Source of the DNA: Polaromonas sp. AET17H-212
GTDB lineage: Bacteria > Pseudomonadota > Gammaproteobacteria > Burkholderiales > Burkholderiaceae_C
DNA: 64,000 bases
Direction of reading: 5' to 3'
Assembly (NCBI RefSeq): GCF_002379085.1
Contig: NZ_NBZW01000015.1
Coordinates: 37,612 to 101,611, forward strand
In this document: piece after piece, positions 43,783 to 52,861 of the stretch
Position numbering within the stretch: position 1 is the first letter of the stretch
Layout: the number at the start of each line of letters is the position of its first letter
Notes under the pieces: generated by a model
The model's database searches: none
What the model saw: only the letters and a program-made list of their open reading frames with translations
Told to the model about the DNA's origin: nothing
Translations under genes and position numbers: made by a program

Positions 43783-46012
43783 AGTTCGGTCGGCCCAGCG
43801 TGAAAAAGAAGGTGGCGCCGGCGTTCGGTTTGCCTTCGGCCCAGACACGGCCGCCATGCCGCTCAATGACCCGCTTCACCGTGGCCAGCCCGATGCCGGT
43901 GCCGGGAAAGTCCCCGGGCGAATGAAGGCGTTCGAAGGTGCCGAAAAGCTTGTGGGTGAACGCCATGTCAAATCCCGCACCGTTGTCCCGCACAAAAAAG
44001 ATGGTGTCATCCTGGGCGCCCTGCTCGCTGCCCACCTCGATGCGCGCCTGCGGCTGCTTGGCGCTGAATTTCCAGGCGTTGGCCAGCAGGTTTTGCAGCA
44101 CGGCTGACAGCAGGCGGGGATCTCCCTGCGCGATCAAACCGTCCTGAACAGTCACCTGGACCTGGCGCCCGGGCTCCCGCTCGCGGCACTCGTTTTCGAT
44201 CTGCCGCGCGAGGGCCGACAGGTCGACCCCTTCCAGCTTCAGCTGCTCGCGCGACAGGTGGGCGAGGGTCAGCAGGCCCTCGATCAACTCGCCCATCTGC
44301 ATGACCCCGACGCCGATCCGGTTCAGGTAGTGTTTGCCCTTGTCGCTGATGTGTTCTGCGTCTATTTTCGCCAGCAACTGGCTGAACCCGTGGATGGTAT
44401 TGAGGGGCGAGCGCAGGTCATGGGAAACGGAATAGGCAAAGGACTCCAGTTCCTTGTTCGCTGTTGCGAGCTGGGCTGTGCGCAGCAGCACGCGGTCCTC
44501 GAGGTCGCTGTTGAGACTGAGAATTTCCTGCTGTTGCTGCCTGCGCTCGGTGACGTCGCGCTCCACGGCCACCCAATGGGTGTGCCTTCCTGTCTCGTCG
44601 GTGATGGGCGTAAGATCGATTTCCAGCCAGAGCTCCCTGCCGGCCTTGGTGTAGACAACCACCTCGGAACGTACGTGCTCCCAGTTTTCCATGGCAGCGC
44701 GAATCCGGTCCAGCTCGGCATGCTGGGTCTTGGGTCCCCATAAAAGCTGGGAGGTATTGCCGATCACTTCATGCCGGCTGTAACCGGTATGGCGCTCAAA
44801 GGCGTCGTTGACGAACACAATGCGTGGCCCCCCCTCGTTGAAGGACTCCGCCTCCGTGATGACCACCATGTCGTTCAGGCGGGACACCGCCGTTTCAAGC
44901 AGCCGCAATTGCGCATGCTCCTGGCGTCTTTGCGTGATGTCCTGAAAGTAGACAGCGATGCCCGCGTCCGTGGGATAGACGTGGATATCGAACCAGGTTT
45001 CCAGCGGCTGGTAAAAAGTTTCAAAGCGGGTCGTGCGCTGCAGTTCAACGGCCTGGCGGGATTCACGCTCTATCGCGCCCGCCATGGTCTCGGGGAACTC
45101 CTGCCAGAGGAGTTTGCCCAGGAGATCGGCCCGGCGGCGCTGGAGCATGCGTTCCGCCTGTCCATTGAGGAAGGTGAACTTCCAGTCCTTGTCGATCAGA
45201 CAAAAACCGTCGGTGATGCTCTCCAGCGTGGTGGCGAGCTGTGTCTCCAGCGCACGTGTATGGGCTTCCGCGGACTTCTGCTCCGAGATGTCCTGGAACG
45301 CCCCCTGAATGCGGACAATTTTTCCGGAAGCATCCCGCACCGCCTCACCGAGCGAACGTACCCAGATGCGCCTGCCCTTGGCGGTCATCTTGGGAAGCAC
45401 AAATTCATAAGGCGTGCCGTGCTGCACGCAAGCCTCCACATGCTGGATGACGATGGGTCGGTGCTCCGGAAGAAAGTAGCCAATCCCCTCTTCCAGCGTC
45501 GGCGTGTAACCCGGTGGCACGTCGTGGATCAGGCAGTTTTCCACCGACCAGGTCAGCACGCGCTCCGGCAGGTCGATCGTCCACCCGCCCAGGCGCGCGA
45601 CCCGGCCGGCGATGCGGGTCATGAAGATATCCTTCTCCAGCAGTTCCGCCGCCTGTTTCAGCTCGTCGATGTCGGTCAGGGTGCCCAGCCATTGGGCCGT
45701 CTGGCCCGTAGCATCACGCTGCGGGAGTGCGCGGCACAACATCCAGCGGTACACACCGTCGGCCCGGCGCAACCTGTATTCGATCTCGCAGGGGTCGCCG
45801 CTGGCAAGCGCCTGCTCCAGAAGCCGGGAGCCGCGCAGCTCGTCATCGGGATGCACCAAACCGGTCAGGCCATGGCTGAGGCTCTCCGCCATGGACAAGC
45901 CGGTGTAGTCCAGCCAGCGTTGATTGAACCAGGTGTAGGTGCCATCCGCCCGCATCACCCAGACGATCTGGGACATTGCGTCCGTCAACAGACGAAATTG
46001 TGTTTCGCTCAC
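43781..46012 (-). CDS. multi-PAS sensor histidine kinase
   Basis: 743-residue soluble kinase, GTG start (the only candidate before an upstream in-frame stop). Four PAS/PAC units (about 1-115, 135-250, 255-370, 375-500; for example FNQRWLDYTGLSMAE and ERHTGYSRHEVIG), then a coiled-coil, a HisKA domain with phosphoacceptor H531 in SVSHDLRSPLNTIHGF, and a HATPase domain with N box NLLANAWKF, DNGAGF and GTGIGLA. No transmembrane segment and no adjacent response regulator, so an orphan cytoplasmic kinase. Signal unknown. Confidence 0.9.
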   Translation of the reverse strand: MSETQFRLLTDAMSQIVWVMRADGTYTWFNQRWLDYTGLSMAESLSHGLTGLVHPDDELRGSRLLEQALASGDPCEIEYRLRRADGVYRWMLCRALPQRDATGQTAQWLGTLTDIDELKQAAELLEKDIFMTRIAGRVARLGGWTIDLPERVLTWSVENCLIHDVPPGYTPTLEEGIGYFLPEHRPIVIQHVEACVQHGTPYEFVLPKMTAKGRRIWVRSLGEAVRDASGKIVRIQGAFQDISEQKSAEAHTRALETQLATTLESITDGFCLIDKDWKFTFLNGQAERMLQRRRADLLGKLLWQEFPETMAGAIERESRQAVELQRTTRFETFYQPLETWFDIHVYPTDAGIAVYFQDITQRRQEHAQLRLLETAVSRLNDMVVITEAESFNEGGPRIVFVNDAFERHTGYSRHEVIGNTSQLLWGPKTQHAELDRIRAAMENWEHVRSEVVVYTKAGRELWLEIDLTPITDETGRHTHWVAVERDVTERRQQQQEILSLNSDLEDRVLLRTAQLATANKELESFAYSVSHDLRSPLNTIHGFSQLLAKIDAEHISDKGKHYLNRIGVGVMQMGELIEGLLTLAHLSREQLKLEGVDLSALARQIENECREREPGRQVQVTVQDGLIAQGDPRLLSAVLQNLLANAWKFSAKQPQARIEVGSEQGAQDDTIFFVRDNGAGFDMAFTHKLFGTFERLHSPGDFPGTGIGLATVKRVIERHGGRVWAEGKPNAGATFFFTLGRPN

Positions 46013-46376
46013 GCGCTGAACCTCATCCGGGCTATCGCCCGCTGAAGGTCCGCGGTGACTGGCCTGCCCGGGCCATCAACCATGATCGCTCCGGATTCAG
46101 CCTGTGAAATTCTCTGATGGATCACCTTCATAAGCCAGCTCTTTCATGGGTCACCTTCTGCTTGCGAAGAGCATCTCGATGCAAGCCGGACACCGTCCCG
46201 GTACGTTCGGGCACGCAGGTTCAACGCAACGCTTTCGATCGGCGCTTTCAATCAGTTTAGCGCCTGAAGTGCCAACGTCCGACGTTTTAAAGAACCTTGT
46301 TCCGATTTCCGGGCCCGGGCTGACTGCCGCGGCCAGACGGTGAGCGACTAAGCAGCGCAAGCGATGGATTTGCCCA
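46013..46376. other. intergenic region without a supported gene
   Basis: About 360 bases between the kinase start and the tRNA terminator. A 65-codon open frame on the plus strand (46146-46343) has no recognisable features. Two short palindromes occur: AACGTC-c-GACGTT at 46273-46285 and a CCGGGCCCGG. Probably the kinase promoter region. Confidence 0.5.
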
Positions 46377-46413
46377 TGAAAAAGGCCTCCAAATATCGCT
46401 ACTTGGAGGCCTT
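46377..46413 (-). terminator. terminator of the tRNA-Pro transcript
   Basis: AAGGCCTCCAA/TTGGAGGCCTT, an 11-bp perfect stem on a 10-base loop, followed on the minus strand by TTTTTCATG. It begins 13 bases after the tRNA 3' end. Confidence 0.85.
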
Positions 46414-46425
46414 CATCAGAACCAA

Positions 46426-46502
46426 TGGTCGGTGTGAAAGGATTCGAACCTTCGACCCCTTGCACCCCATGCAAGTGCGCTACCAGGCTGCGCCACACAC
46501 CG
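46426..46502 (-). tRNA. proL: tRNA-Pro (anticodon GGG)
   Basis: 77 bases that fold as a full cloverleaf: acceptor CGGTGTG/CACACCG, D-arm GCGC...GCGC with AGCCTGGTA loop, anticodon arm CTTGC-ATGGGGT-GCAAG with anticodon GGG, variable GGGTC, T-arm with TTCGAAT, and an encoded ACCA end. U33 and G37 are present. Own terminator downstream; no integrase nearby. Confidence 0.95.
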
Positions 46503-46539
46503 TCAAGCTTTAAATTATAGCGTGCTTGTCCAGGCTGTT

Positions 46540-47019
46540 TCAGTAAGTGGCACTGAGCAGATCGCGAATTTCGAACAATTCGCGGCGTAGCAGCTGCAGC
46601 CTTTGCTGCGCAACGCTGCCATCAGGCAATGGCGCCATTTCAGACGCACTGTCTTCAAAGTCCATCGAGTCGCCAAAGTCATCAAGAATCGAGTCGCCGG
46701 CTTCCACCACATCCACGCCTTCGAGCATGACTTCGCCATTGCGGCGCTTGTCGCGTTCGGTCTGCACAATCTCCTGCAGCTTGTTGCGCGCGCCGCTGAT
46801 GGTGAAACCCTGGTCGTACAGCAGATCACGTATGCGCCGGATCATCAGCACTTCGTGGTGTTGGTAGTAACGGCGGTTGCCGCGCCTTTTCATCGGACGC
46901 AACTGAGTGAACTCTTGCTCCCAATAACGGAGCACATGAGGTTTGACGCCGCATAAATCGCTGACTTCACCGATCGTGAAGTAACGTTTGGCGGGAATGG
47001 GGGGGAGCGGTTTCTCCAA
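46540..47019 (-). CDS. MerR-family transcriptional regulator
   Basis: 159 residues with an N-terminal MerR winged helix (YFTIGEVSDLCGVKPHVLRYWEQEF, then RRGNRRYYQHHEV) and a helical, acidic C-terminus without metal-binding cysteines. This MerR-like gene next to ihfA and pheT is conserved in betaproteobacteria; its targets are unknown to me. The 294 bases upstream (to ihfA) hold no gene; the part near the start codon is AT-rich and probably carries the promoter. Confidence 0.88.
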   Translation of the reverse strand: MEKPLPPIPAKRYFTIGEVSDLCGVKPHVLRYWEQEFTQLRPMKRRGNRRYYQHHEVLMIRRIRDLLYDQGFTISGARNKLQEIVQTERDKRRNGEVMLEGVDVVEAGDSILDDFGDSMDFEDSASEMAPLPDGSVAQQRLQLLRRELFEIRDLLSATY

Positions 47020-47313
47020 TTAAATCAATACGCTATGAGATGAAGCTACAAATCTACTCTAACAGGAAACTTAGTGCAAATAGTTACAAACAACAAAATC
47101 CGTTGTGTTTTTTAAGCAACAAGCGGTAATGCAAAGATTCCAGCCGGAAAAATGGCGGGGTCAAGCGTGCAGAGGACACGTTTGCGCATCAGCCAGATCG
47201 GGAAAATCAGCCCCCTGGAACTCCAGGCACAGCGAGGCGTCCCTTGCCGGAAACCCGGGCGAACAGCCTGACCGGGGGTGGGCTGGCGTCTGAGCTGGCG
47301 GCGCTGCCGCCCT

Positions 47314-47661
47314 TCAACCGGGTCCGGTCTGGCCCTGGATCTGCTCTTTGAGTTTGTGGCTGGCGTGAAAAGTCACCACCCGGCGTGCCTGGATGGGGAT
47401 GGATTCGCCGGTACGCGGATTGCGCCCCGGGCGAGGCGCCTTGGTGCGGATCTGGAAATTGCCGAAGCCGGAAATTTTCACATCGTTGCCATCGACCAGG
47501 CTGTCGGACACCAGGTCGAAAAACGCGTCAATCATGTCCTTGGATTCGCGCTTGTTCAGGCCAATCTGCTCAAACAGCAACTCCGCGAGATGGGCTTTGG
47601 TCAGCGCCGGGCTCTCAAGACTTTCAACGGAAAATTCCACGACGCGCTCCTCGCTGTTCAT
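47314..47661 (-). CDS. ihfA: integration host factor subunit alpha
   Basis: 115-residue DNA-bending protein. Starts at MNSEERVVEFSVESLESPALTKAHLAE (ATG 19 bases after the pheT stop); the frame upstream is not used. The beta-arm that inserts into the minor groove reads SGFGNFQIRTKAPRPGRNPR and the arm proline is present. The 20-residue N-terminal extension before LTKAHLAELLF is longer than in E. coli but usual in this family. Gene order pheS-pheT-ihfA is conserved. Confidence 0.95.
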   Translation of the reverse strand: MNSEERVVEFSVESLESPALTKAHLAELLFEQIGLNKRESKDMIDAFFDLVSDSLVDGNDVKISGFGNFQIRTKAPRPGRNPRTGESIPIQARRVVTFHASHKLKEQIQGQTGPG

Positions 47662-47680
47662 TGTTATTGTGTTCCCGGGC

Positions 47681-50107
47681 CTAGGCACGCAAACGCGCCT
47701 GCAGGCTGGTGCCGAGATTGTCGAGCACGGCCTTGATGGCTGCCTCAATCTGCTCGTCGGTCAGTGTAGCGTCGTCGCTGCCAAGCACCAAGCGCACGGC
47801 CAGGCTTTTTTCGCCGAGCTGCATCGCGGCATTGGCCTGTTGCGGCCGGTAGATGTCGAACAGCGTCGCCGACTTGAGCAGGCCGCGTGTGTCCGCGCCG
47901 TGGATGGCCGCCATCAGCGCCGAATGGGTCACCGCTTCGGCAACAATCACCGCGACGTCACGCTCGACCGGCTGGCGCTTGCTCACCGGCTGGAAACCGG
48001 GCACGGGACGCTGCAGCACGGCATCGAGCGCCAGTTCGAAAACTATCGGCGCCTGCGCCAGTTCGTAGCCCTGACGCCACTGCGGATGCAGCTCGCCGAC
48101 AAAGCCGACCGCCACACCGTCGATGACGACGCTGGCGCAACGGCCTGGGTGCATGGCCGGGTGAACCGCGGGTGCAAACACCGCCTGCAACGGCGCCAGC
48201 AGGGCCTGCACGTCTCCCTTGACGTCGAAAAAATCCACGCCCTTGTCAGACGCGCTCCATTGCAGGGTCTCGCGCGGCCCGTAGGCCAGCCCGGCCACCC
48301 GCATGGGCTGGTCAAAGCCGGCGACGGTGGTGTCGGTATTCTGGCTGCGCGCGTCGCGCAGGAAGACCCGTCCGAGTTCAAACACGTTGACGCGAGCGGC
48401 CTTCCGGTCAAGATTGAACTTGAGCACCTGCAACAGGGAACCGATCAGCGACGAGCGCATCACGCTCATCTGGCTGGCAATCGGGTTCAGCAGCTTGATG
48501 GGGTTGGGGTTGCCGGCGAGTTCATGCTCCCAGCGCTCTTCGACAAAGCTGAAGTTGATGGTTTCCTGGTAGCCCAGGGCCGCCAGCGCGCGGCGCACGG
48601 CAAAAACACTGCGCCGCGCCTCCGGTCGGATACGCGCGGTGATCGGTGCCAGCGGTGGCGTGACCGGCAGCTGCTGGTAACCCACCATGCGCACCACCTC
48701 CTCGATCAGGTCTTCCTCGATCTGCAGGTCAAAGCGATAGCTGGGCGGTGTCACCGTCAGCGTGCCCTCGCCTTCCACCACGGGCAAGCCCAGGCGCCTG
48801 AGCGCGTCGGCGCATTGCACCTGCGTCAAAGGCATGCCGATGACCTTGGCGGCCCGCGCCACACGCAGCGTCACCGGCGTGGCAACCGGCAACTGGGCCT
48901 GAATGTCGTCCACCGGTCCGCATGCCGTGTCCGGTGTACCGCAGATGTCCAGGATCAGCTGCGTGATGCGTTCGATGTGCTCCACCGTCTGGCCGGGGTC
49001 CACGCCACGCTCAAAACGGTGGCCGGCATCGGTTGAAAAGTTGTAGCGGCGCGAACGCCCGGCAATTGCCTTGGGCCACCAGAAGGCCGCCTCGACATAA
49101 ACATGTTTTGTCTCGTCGGACACGGCGGTGGCATCGCCCCCCATGATGCCGGCCAGCGACTCCACCTGGTTGTCGTCGGCAATCACGCCGACTTTGTCGT
49201 CCACCGTCACCGTGCTGCCATTGAGCAGCTTGAGCGTCTCGCCGGCTTGGCCCCAGCGCACATCGAGTCCGCCATGGATCTTGTCCAGGTCGAAAATATG
49301 CGAAGGCCGGCCCAGCTCGAACATCACATAGTTCGAAATATCCACCAGCGCCGTCACGCTGCGCTGGCCGCAGCGCGCAAGCCGGTCCACCATCCAGGGC
49401 GGGGTAGCTGCCTTGGTGTTGACGTTGCGCACGATGCGGCCGGAAAAGCGGCCGCACAGGTCGGGAGCACTGATCCGGACCGGCAGCTTGTCCGCGCTGG
49501 CCACAGCCACCGCTGGAAAGGACGGGGTCACCAGGGGCGCACCGGTCAGCGCGGCCACTTCACGGGCAATGCCGTACACGCTCAGGCAATGCGCGAGATT
49601 GGGCGTGAGCTTGAGGGTGAACAGGGTGTCGTCGAGCTTCAGGTGCTCACGGATGTCCTGGCCCACGGGCGCGTCTGGCGCCAGCTCGAGCAGCCCGCCA
49701 TGGTCGTCGGACAGCTTGAGTTCGCGGGCCGAGCACAACATGCCCTGGCTCTCCACGCCGCGCAGCTTGCCGACCTTGATCAAAAACGGTTTCCCGTCGT
49801 CCCCGGGCGGCAGTTCGGCACCGACCAGCGCACACGGCACCTTGATACCGATACGGGCATTGGGCGCGCCGCAAACGATGTTGAGCAGGGCGCCCTGCCC
49901 CACATCGACCTGGCAGACACGCAGGCGGTCGGCGTCGGGATGCTGCACCGCTTCCCTGATTTCGCCGACGACGATCTTGCTGAAAGGCGGCGCGACCGGC
50001 TTGAGGTCTTCCACTTCCAGGCCGGCCATGGTCAGGGTCTCGGCCAGCTGTTCGGTGCTCAGGGGCGGATTGCAGAATTCGCGCAACCAGGATTCGGGAA
50101 ATTGCAT
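47681..50107 (-). CDS. pheT: phenylalanyl-tRNA synthetase beta subunit
   Basis: 808 residues from MQFPESWLREFCNPPLS; the 17 codons upstream are ignored. Order: N-terminal segment, EMAP-II-like tRNA-binding domain (VGEIREAVQHPDADRLRVCQ), B3/B4 editing domain, B5 domain, catalytic-like core and C-terminal anticodon-binding FDX-ACB domain (about 715-805, KRQPVERDVAVIV). Partner of pheS, 19 bases apart. Confidence 0.97.
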   Translation of the reverse strand: MQFPESWLREFCNPPLSTEQLAETLTMAGLEVEDLKPVAPPFSKIVVGEIREAVQHPDADRLRVCQVDVGQGALLNIVCGAPNARIGIKVPCALVGAELPPGDDGKPFLIKVGKLRGVESQGMLCSARELKLSDDHGGLLELAPDAPVGQDIREHLKLDDTLFTLKLTPNLAHCLSVYGIAREVAALTGAPLVTPSFPAVAVASADKLPVRISAPDLCGRFSGRIVRNVNTKAATPPWMVDRLARCGQRSVTALVDISNYVMFELGRPSHIFDLDKIHGGLDVRWGQAGETLKLLNGSTVTVDDKVGVIADDNQVESLAGIMGGDATAVSDETKHVYVEAAFWWPKAIAGRSRRYNFSTDAGHRFERGVDPGQTVEHIERITQLILDICGTPDTACGPVDDIQAQLPVATPVTLRVARAAKVIGMPLTQVQCADALRRLGLPVVEGEGTLTVTPPSYRFDLQIEEDLIEEVVRMVGYQQLPVTPPLAPITARIRPEARRSVFAVRRALAALGYQETINFSFVEERWEHELAGNPNPIKLLNPIASQMSVMRSSLIGSLLQVLKFNLDRKAARVNVFELGRVFLRDARSQNTDTTVAGFDQPMRVAGLAYGPRETLQWSASDKGVDFFDVKGDVQALLAPLQAVFAPAVHPAMHPGRCASVVIDGVAVGFVGELHPQWRQGYELAQAPIVFELALDAVLQRPVPGFQPVSKRQPVERDVAVIVAEAVTHSALMAAIHGADTRGLLKSATLFDIYRPQQANAAMQLGEKSLAVRLVLGSDDATLTDEQIEAAIKAVLDNLGTSLQARLRA

Positions 50108-50126
50108 TTTTATAAAACCTGATGGG

Positions 50127-51179
50127 TTACTGGAATTGCGACAGAAAGCGCAGGTCACCGTCGAAGAACAGCCGCAAGTCGTTGACGCCGTAACGCAGCA
50201 TGGTCAGCCGGTCCGGGCCCATGCCGAAAGCAAAACCGATGTAGTGCTCGGGGTCCAGCCCCATGTTGCGCACCACGTTCGGATGCACCTGGCCGGAACC
50301 GGCCACTTCCAGCCAGCGGCCCGCCAGCGGACCGGTCTGGAACTGGATGTCGATTTCGGCGCTCGGCTCGGTGAAAGGGAAAAAGCTGGGGCGAAAGCGC
50401 AGTACCAGGTCGTTGGACTCAAAGAAGGTCCGACAGAAGTCGGTGAAAACAACTTTCAAATCCTTGAAGCTGACGTTCTGGCCTATCCACAGGCCTTCGC
50501 ACTGGTGAAACATCGGCGAGTGCGTGGCGTCACTGTCTACCCGGTAAGTGCGGCCCGGCGCAATCACGCGGATCTCGGGCATGACGCCGCCGGCGTCGAT
50601 GAGCGCGCGGTGTTTCTTGACATGCTGTACCGCATAACGGATCTGCATCGGGCTGGTGTGTGTGCGCAGCAGGTTGGGTGCGGCTTCGGTGCCGCCTTCC
50701 ACATAAAACGTGTCGTGCATGGAGCGCGCCGGATGGTCTTCGGGCGTGTTCAGCGCGGTGAAGTTGAACCAGTCGGTTTCAATCTCGGGGCCCTCGGCCA
50801 CATCGAAACCCATGGAGCCGAAAATGGCCTCGATGCGTTCCAGCGTGAGCGACACCGGATGCAGGCCGCCGGCCGGCCGCTGGCGGCCCGGCAGTGAGAC
50901 GTCCAGCGCCTCGGCCTTGAGCTGCACCTGCAGTTCGGCGTCCGCCAGCGCCTGGCGGCGCGCGGTCAGCGCGGCTTCGATTGCTTGTTTGGCCAGGTTG
51001 ATGGCGGCGCCGCGGGATTTTTTCTCTTCCACGGGCAGCGCGGCCAGGCCCTTCATCAGCTCCGTGACGCGGCCGGACTTGCCGAGGAACTGCGCCTTGG
51101 CATTTTCCAGGTCGGCAGGCGTGAGGGCCTGCGCAAAGCTGGTTTTGGCCGAATCCACCAGAACATCGAGTTCGTTCAT
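50127..51179 (-). CDS. pheS: phenylalanyl-tRNA synthetase alpha subunit
   Basis: 350-residue catalytic subunit of the alpha2-beta2 enzyme. N-terminal coiled-coil (1-85), then class II motifs: [36 protein letters not shown] and the C-terminal [18 protein letters not shown]. Preceded by a terminator and a second hairpin in the rplT-pheS gap, so expression may depend on read-through or a promoter in the last 55 bases. Confidence 0.97.
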   Translation of the reverse strand: MNELDVLVDSAKTSFAQALTPADLENAKAQFLGKSGRVTELMKGLAALPVEEKKSRGAAINLAKQAIEAALTARRQALADAELQVQLKAEALDVSLPGRQRPAGGLHPVSLTLERIEAIFGSMGFDVAEGPEIETDWFNFTALNTPEDHPARSMHDTFYVEGGTEAAPNLLRTHTSPMQIRYAVQHVKKHRALIDAGGVMPEIRVIAPGRTYRVDSDATHSPMFHQCEGLWIGQNVSFKDLKVVFTDFCRTFFESNDLVLRFRPSFFPFTEPSAEIDIQFQTGPLAGRWLEVAGSGQVHPNVVRNMGLDPEHYIGFAFGMGPDRLTMLRYGVNDLRLFFDGDLRFLSQFQ

Positions 51180-51203
51180 ATATTTCTTGTCATTAACAAA
51201 CCA

Positions 51204-51235
51204 GTCCGGAGGCCGCCTTCGCCTGCCGCCCGGAC
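51204..51235 (-). promoter_or_regulatory. hairpin in the pheS leader
   Basis: GTCCGG and CCGGAC close a GC-rich 20-base loop, between the rplT terminator and the pheS start codon. Role unknown. Confidence 0.35.
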
Positions 51236-51272
51236 AAAGAAAAAGGGCCAGAGCCTTTTCAAGCTCTAGCCC
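51236..51272 (-). terminator. intrinsic terminator after rplT (possible pheS attenuator)
   Basis: On the minus strand GGGCTAGAGC and GCTCTGGCCC pair at nine of ten positions, followed by TTTTTCTTTG. Ends 55 bases after the rplT stop and 57 bases before pheS. Confidence 0.75.
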
Positions 51273-51292
51273 CCGTCTTTTGTGCGCATTCA

Positions 51293-51325
51293 GCTATCAA
51301 TTCAATAGCTGAGTGCCCCTCAAAA
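51293..51325 (+). repeat. dispersed element between rplT and its terminator
   Basis: gctatcaattcaatagc then tgagtgcccctcaaaa. Core arms are perfect; tail diverged. It sits directly after the rplT stop codon, in the transcript upstream of the terminator. Confidence 0.65.
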
Positions 51326-51326
51326 A

Positions 51327-51686
51327 TCAAGCAGCAAGCTTGGCCTTGACCTGCTCCACGATGGCGCCAAAAGCAGCGCTGTCGTGAATCGCCATGTCGG
51401 ACAGGACCTTGCGGTCGATCTCGATGCCGGCTTTTTTCAGGCCGTTGGCGAACTGGCTGTAGGTCATGCCGAATGAGCGGCTGGCAGCGTTGATACGCGC
51501 AATCCACAACTGGCGGAACACACGCTTTTTGTTGCGGCGGTCACGGTAGGCATATTGCCCGGCCTTCATCACCGCTTCTTTGGCGATGCGATAGACATTG
51601 CCGCGGCGGCCGCGGAAACCTTTTGCAAGGGCGAGAACTTTTTTGTGGCGGGCGCGAGCCGTTACACCACGTTTGACGCGAGGCAT
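51327..51686 (-). CDS. rplT: 50S ribosomal protein L20
   Basis: 119 residues, the usual size, with [18 protein letters not shown] and the basic helical body binding 23S rRNA. In many bacteria L20 also represses its own operon. Follows rpmI by 25 bases. Confidence 0.97.
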   Translation of the reverse strand: MPRVKRGVTARARHKKVLALAKGFRGRRGNVYRIAKEAVMKAGQYAYRDRRNKKRVFRQLWIARINAASRSFGMTYSQFANGLKKAGIEIDRKVLSDMAIHDSAAFGAIVEQVKAKLAA

Positions 51687-51711
51687 GTGAGTACTCCTTG
51701 TTCGTCGTTAA

Positions 51712-51915
51712 TTAAATGCCCATGCCGGGCAGCATCTGTGCCATGTGACCCATATTGGTCTCATGGACAGCAACTGCACCACGCAGGTGGCGTTTGTTCT
51801 TGGTGGTCTTCTTGGTCAGGATGTGACGTTTGAAGGCTTGGCCGCGCTTGACGGTACCACCTGGACGAACGCGAAAACGTTTCTTCGCGCTGCTCTTGGT
51901 CTTCATTTTGGGCAT
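51712..51915 (-). CDS. rpmI: 50S ribosomal protein L35
   Basis: 67 residues starting [20 protein letters not shown]; the six-codon upstream extension of the open frame is not used. AAAGGAG Shine-Dalgarno sequence immediately upstream. Operon with rplT. Confidence 0.96.
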   Translation of the reverse strand: MPKMKTKSSAKKRFRVRPGGTVKRGQAFKRHILTKKTTKNKRHLRGAVAVHETNMGHMAQMLPGMGI

Positions 51916-51929
51916 GTGAATGCTCCTTT

Positions 51930-52129
51930 TCATTTGTGCTCGTGAGGCGCTGCGAACCTGACGCAGACTTGATGGCCCCGAGCCACTTGTAATGGCGAGT
52001 GTTTAATTCGCCACTTGTCGGTGGCGGGCTTTGACACCTGCCACCTTTGCAAAGGCAGGATTTCCCCTACCTTCACCGGACATGCTTTCGCATCCCCGAA
52101 AAACCTGCCGGTGAAAACACCCGCAGGTT
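51930..52129 (-). promoter_or_regulatory. structured leader of rpmI-rplT with internal terminator
   Basis: The 241-base gap between infC and rpmI is full of inverted repeats on the minus strand. The first (52102-52129) has arms of 12 with 11 pairs, a UUUU loop and a following UUUUUC, resembling a rho-independent terminator 27 bases after the infC stop. Further on lie CCTGCC...GGCAGG and GTGGCGA...TCGCCAT stems. This is where L20 autoregulatory leaders are found in other bacteria, which makes L20 control a reasonable but unproven guess. Confidence 0.5.
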
Positions 52130-52156
52130 GAACTCCTTGTCGCCGCCAAGCCGCCC

Positions 52157-52765
52157 TCAGGCGCCTGTCGGTGCAGCCGGCGCCGCTTCTGCGGGCGCCG
52201 CTGCGGGCTTGGCAGCCACCTTCTTCTTGCCCGGCGCGATCATCATGACCATCTGCCGGCCTTCGAGCTTGGGGAACTGCTCCACCAGAATCAAATCAGC
52301 CAACTCGTCACGGATACGCGCCAGCAGGGCCAGGCCCAGTTCCTGGTGCGTGATTTCGCGACCGCGAAAGCGCAGGGTGATCTTGCACTTGTCGCCCTCT
52401 TCCAAAAAGCGCTTGATATTGCGCAGTTTGATGTTGTAGTCCCCATCGTCGGTACCAGGCCGGAACTTGATTTCCTTGACCTCGATCACCTTCTGCTTGG
52501 ATTTCGCGTCCGCGGCCTTTTTCTGCTCGGCGTACTTGAATTTGCCGTAGTCCATCAATCTGCACACCGGCGGTACCGCCGTGGGAGAGATCTCAACCAG
52601 ATCCACGTCATATTCACCGGCGAGGCGCAAGGCTTCCGTGATGTTGACAACACCCAGAGGTTCATTGTCTGGCCCGGTCAGACGTACTTCGGGGGCCATG
52701 ATTTCACGGTTCAAGCGATGCTTGCGTTCTTCGCGGTGGCGGCGGTCACGAAATTCAGTAGCGAT
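52157..52765 (-). CDS. infC: translation initiation factor IF-3, ATC start
   Basis: Binds the 30S subunit and checks start-codon pairing. The family-like sequence extends upstream of any ATG/GTG/TTG expected for it: codons ATC GCT ACT GAA TTT CGT (IATEFR) then [18 protein letters not shown] therefore place the start at ATC (52763-52765), giving 202 residues, with AAAGGA about eight bases upstream. Rare AUU/AUC starts on infC underlie autoregulation in E. coli. Domains: IF3-N ([15 protein letters not shown]) and IF3-C ([15 protein letters not shown]), then an Ala/Pro tail. A TTG at 52714 is the alternative start. Confidence 0.95.
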   Translation of the reverse strand: MATEFRDRRHREERKHRLNREIMAPEVRLTGPDNEPLGVVNITEALRLAGEYDVDLVEISPTAVPPVCRLMDYGKFKYAEQKKAADAKSKQKVIEVKEIKFRPGTDDGDYNIKLRNIKRFLEEGDKCKITLRFRGREITHQELGLALLARIRDELADLILVEQFPKLEGRQMVMMIAPGKKKVAAKPAAAPAEAAPAAPTGA

Positions 52766-52786
52766 GGTTCTAATCCTTTAACGTTT

Positions 52787-52838
52787 GCTATAAAAGCTAT
52801 AGCTGCTTGCGCCCACCCAGCAAGGGCGACAGCCAAAA
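52787..52838 (+). repeat. dispersed element between thrS and infC
   Basis: gctataaaagctatagc, then tgcttgcgcccacccagc, then aagggcgacagcc. Near-complete copy in the 96-base thrS-infC gap, immediately upstream of the infC ribosome binding site. Confidence 0.7.
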
Positions 52839-52861
52839 ATCATTCACAAATGTGTCAGAAA

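Noticed and set aside
46146..46343. 65-codon plus-strand frame upstream of the tRNA
   Set aside because: No ribosome binding site, no family, mixed composition; left as intergenic.
46151..46498. 115-codon open frame covering the tRNA-Pro region
   Set aside because: Contains the complete tRNA and its terminator; no protein features.
47105..47293. 62-codon frame between merR and ihfA
   Set aside because: No features; runs through the probable promoter region of merR.
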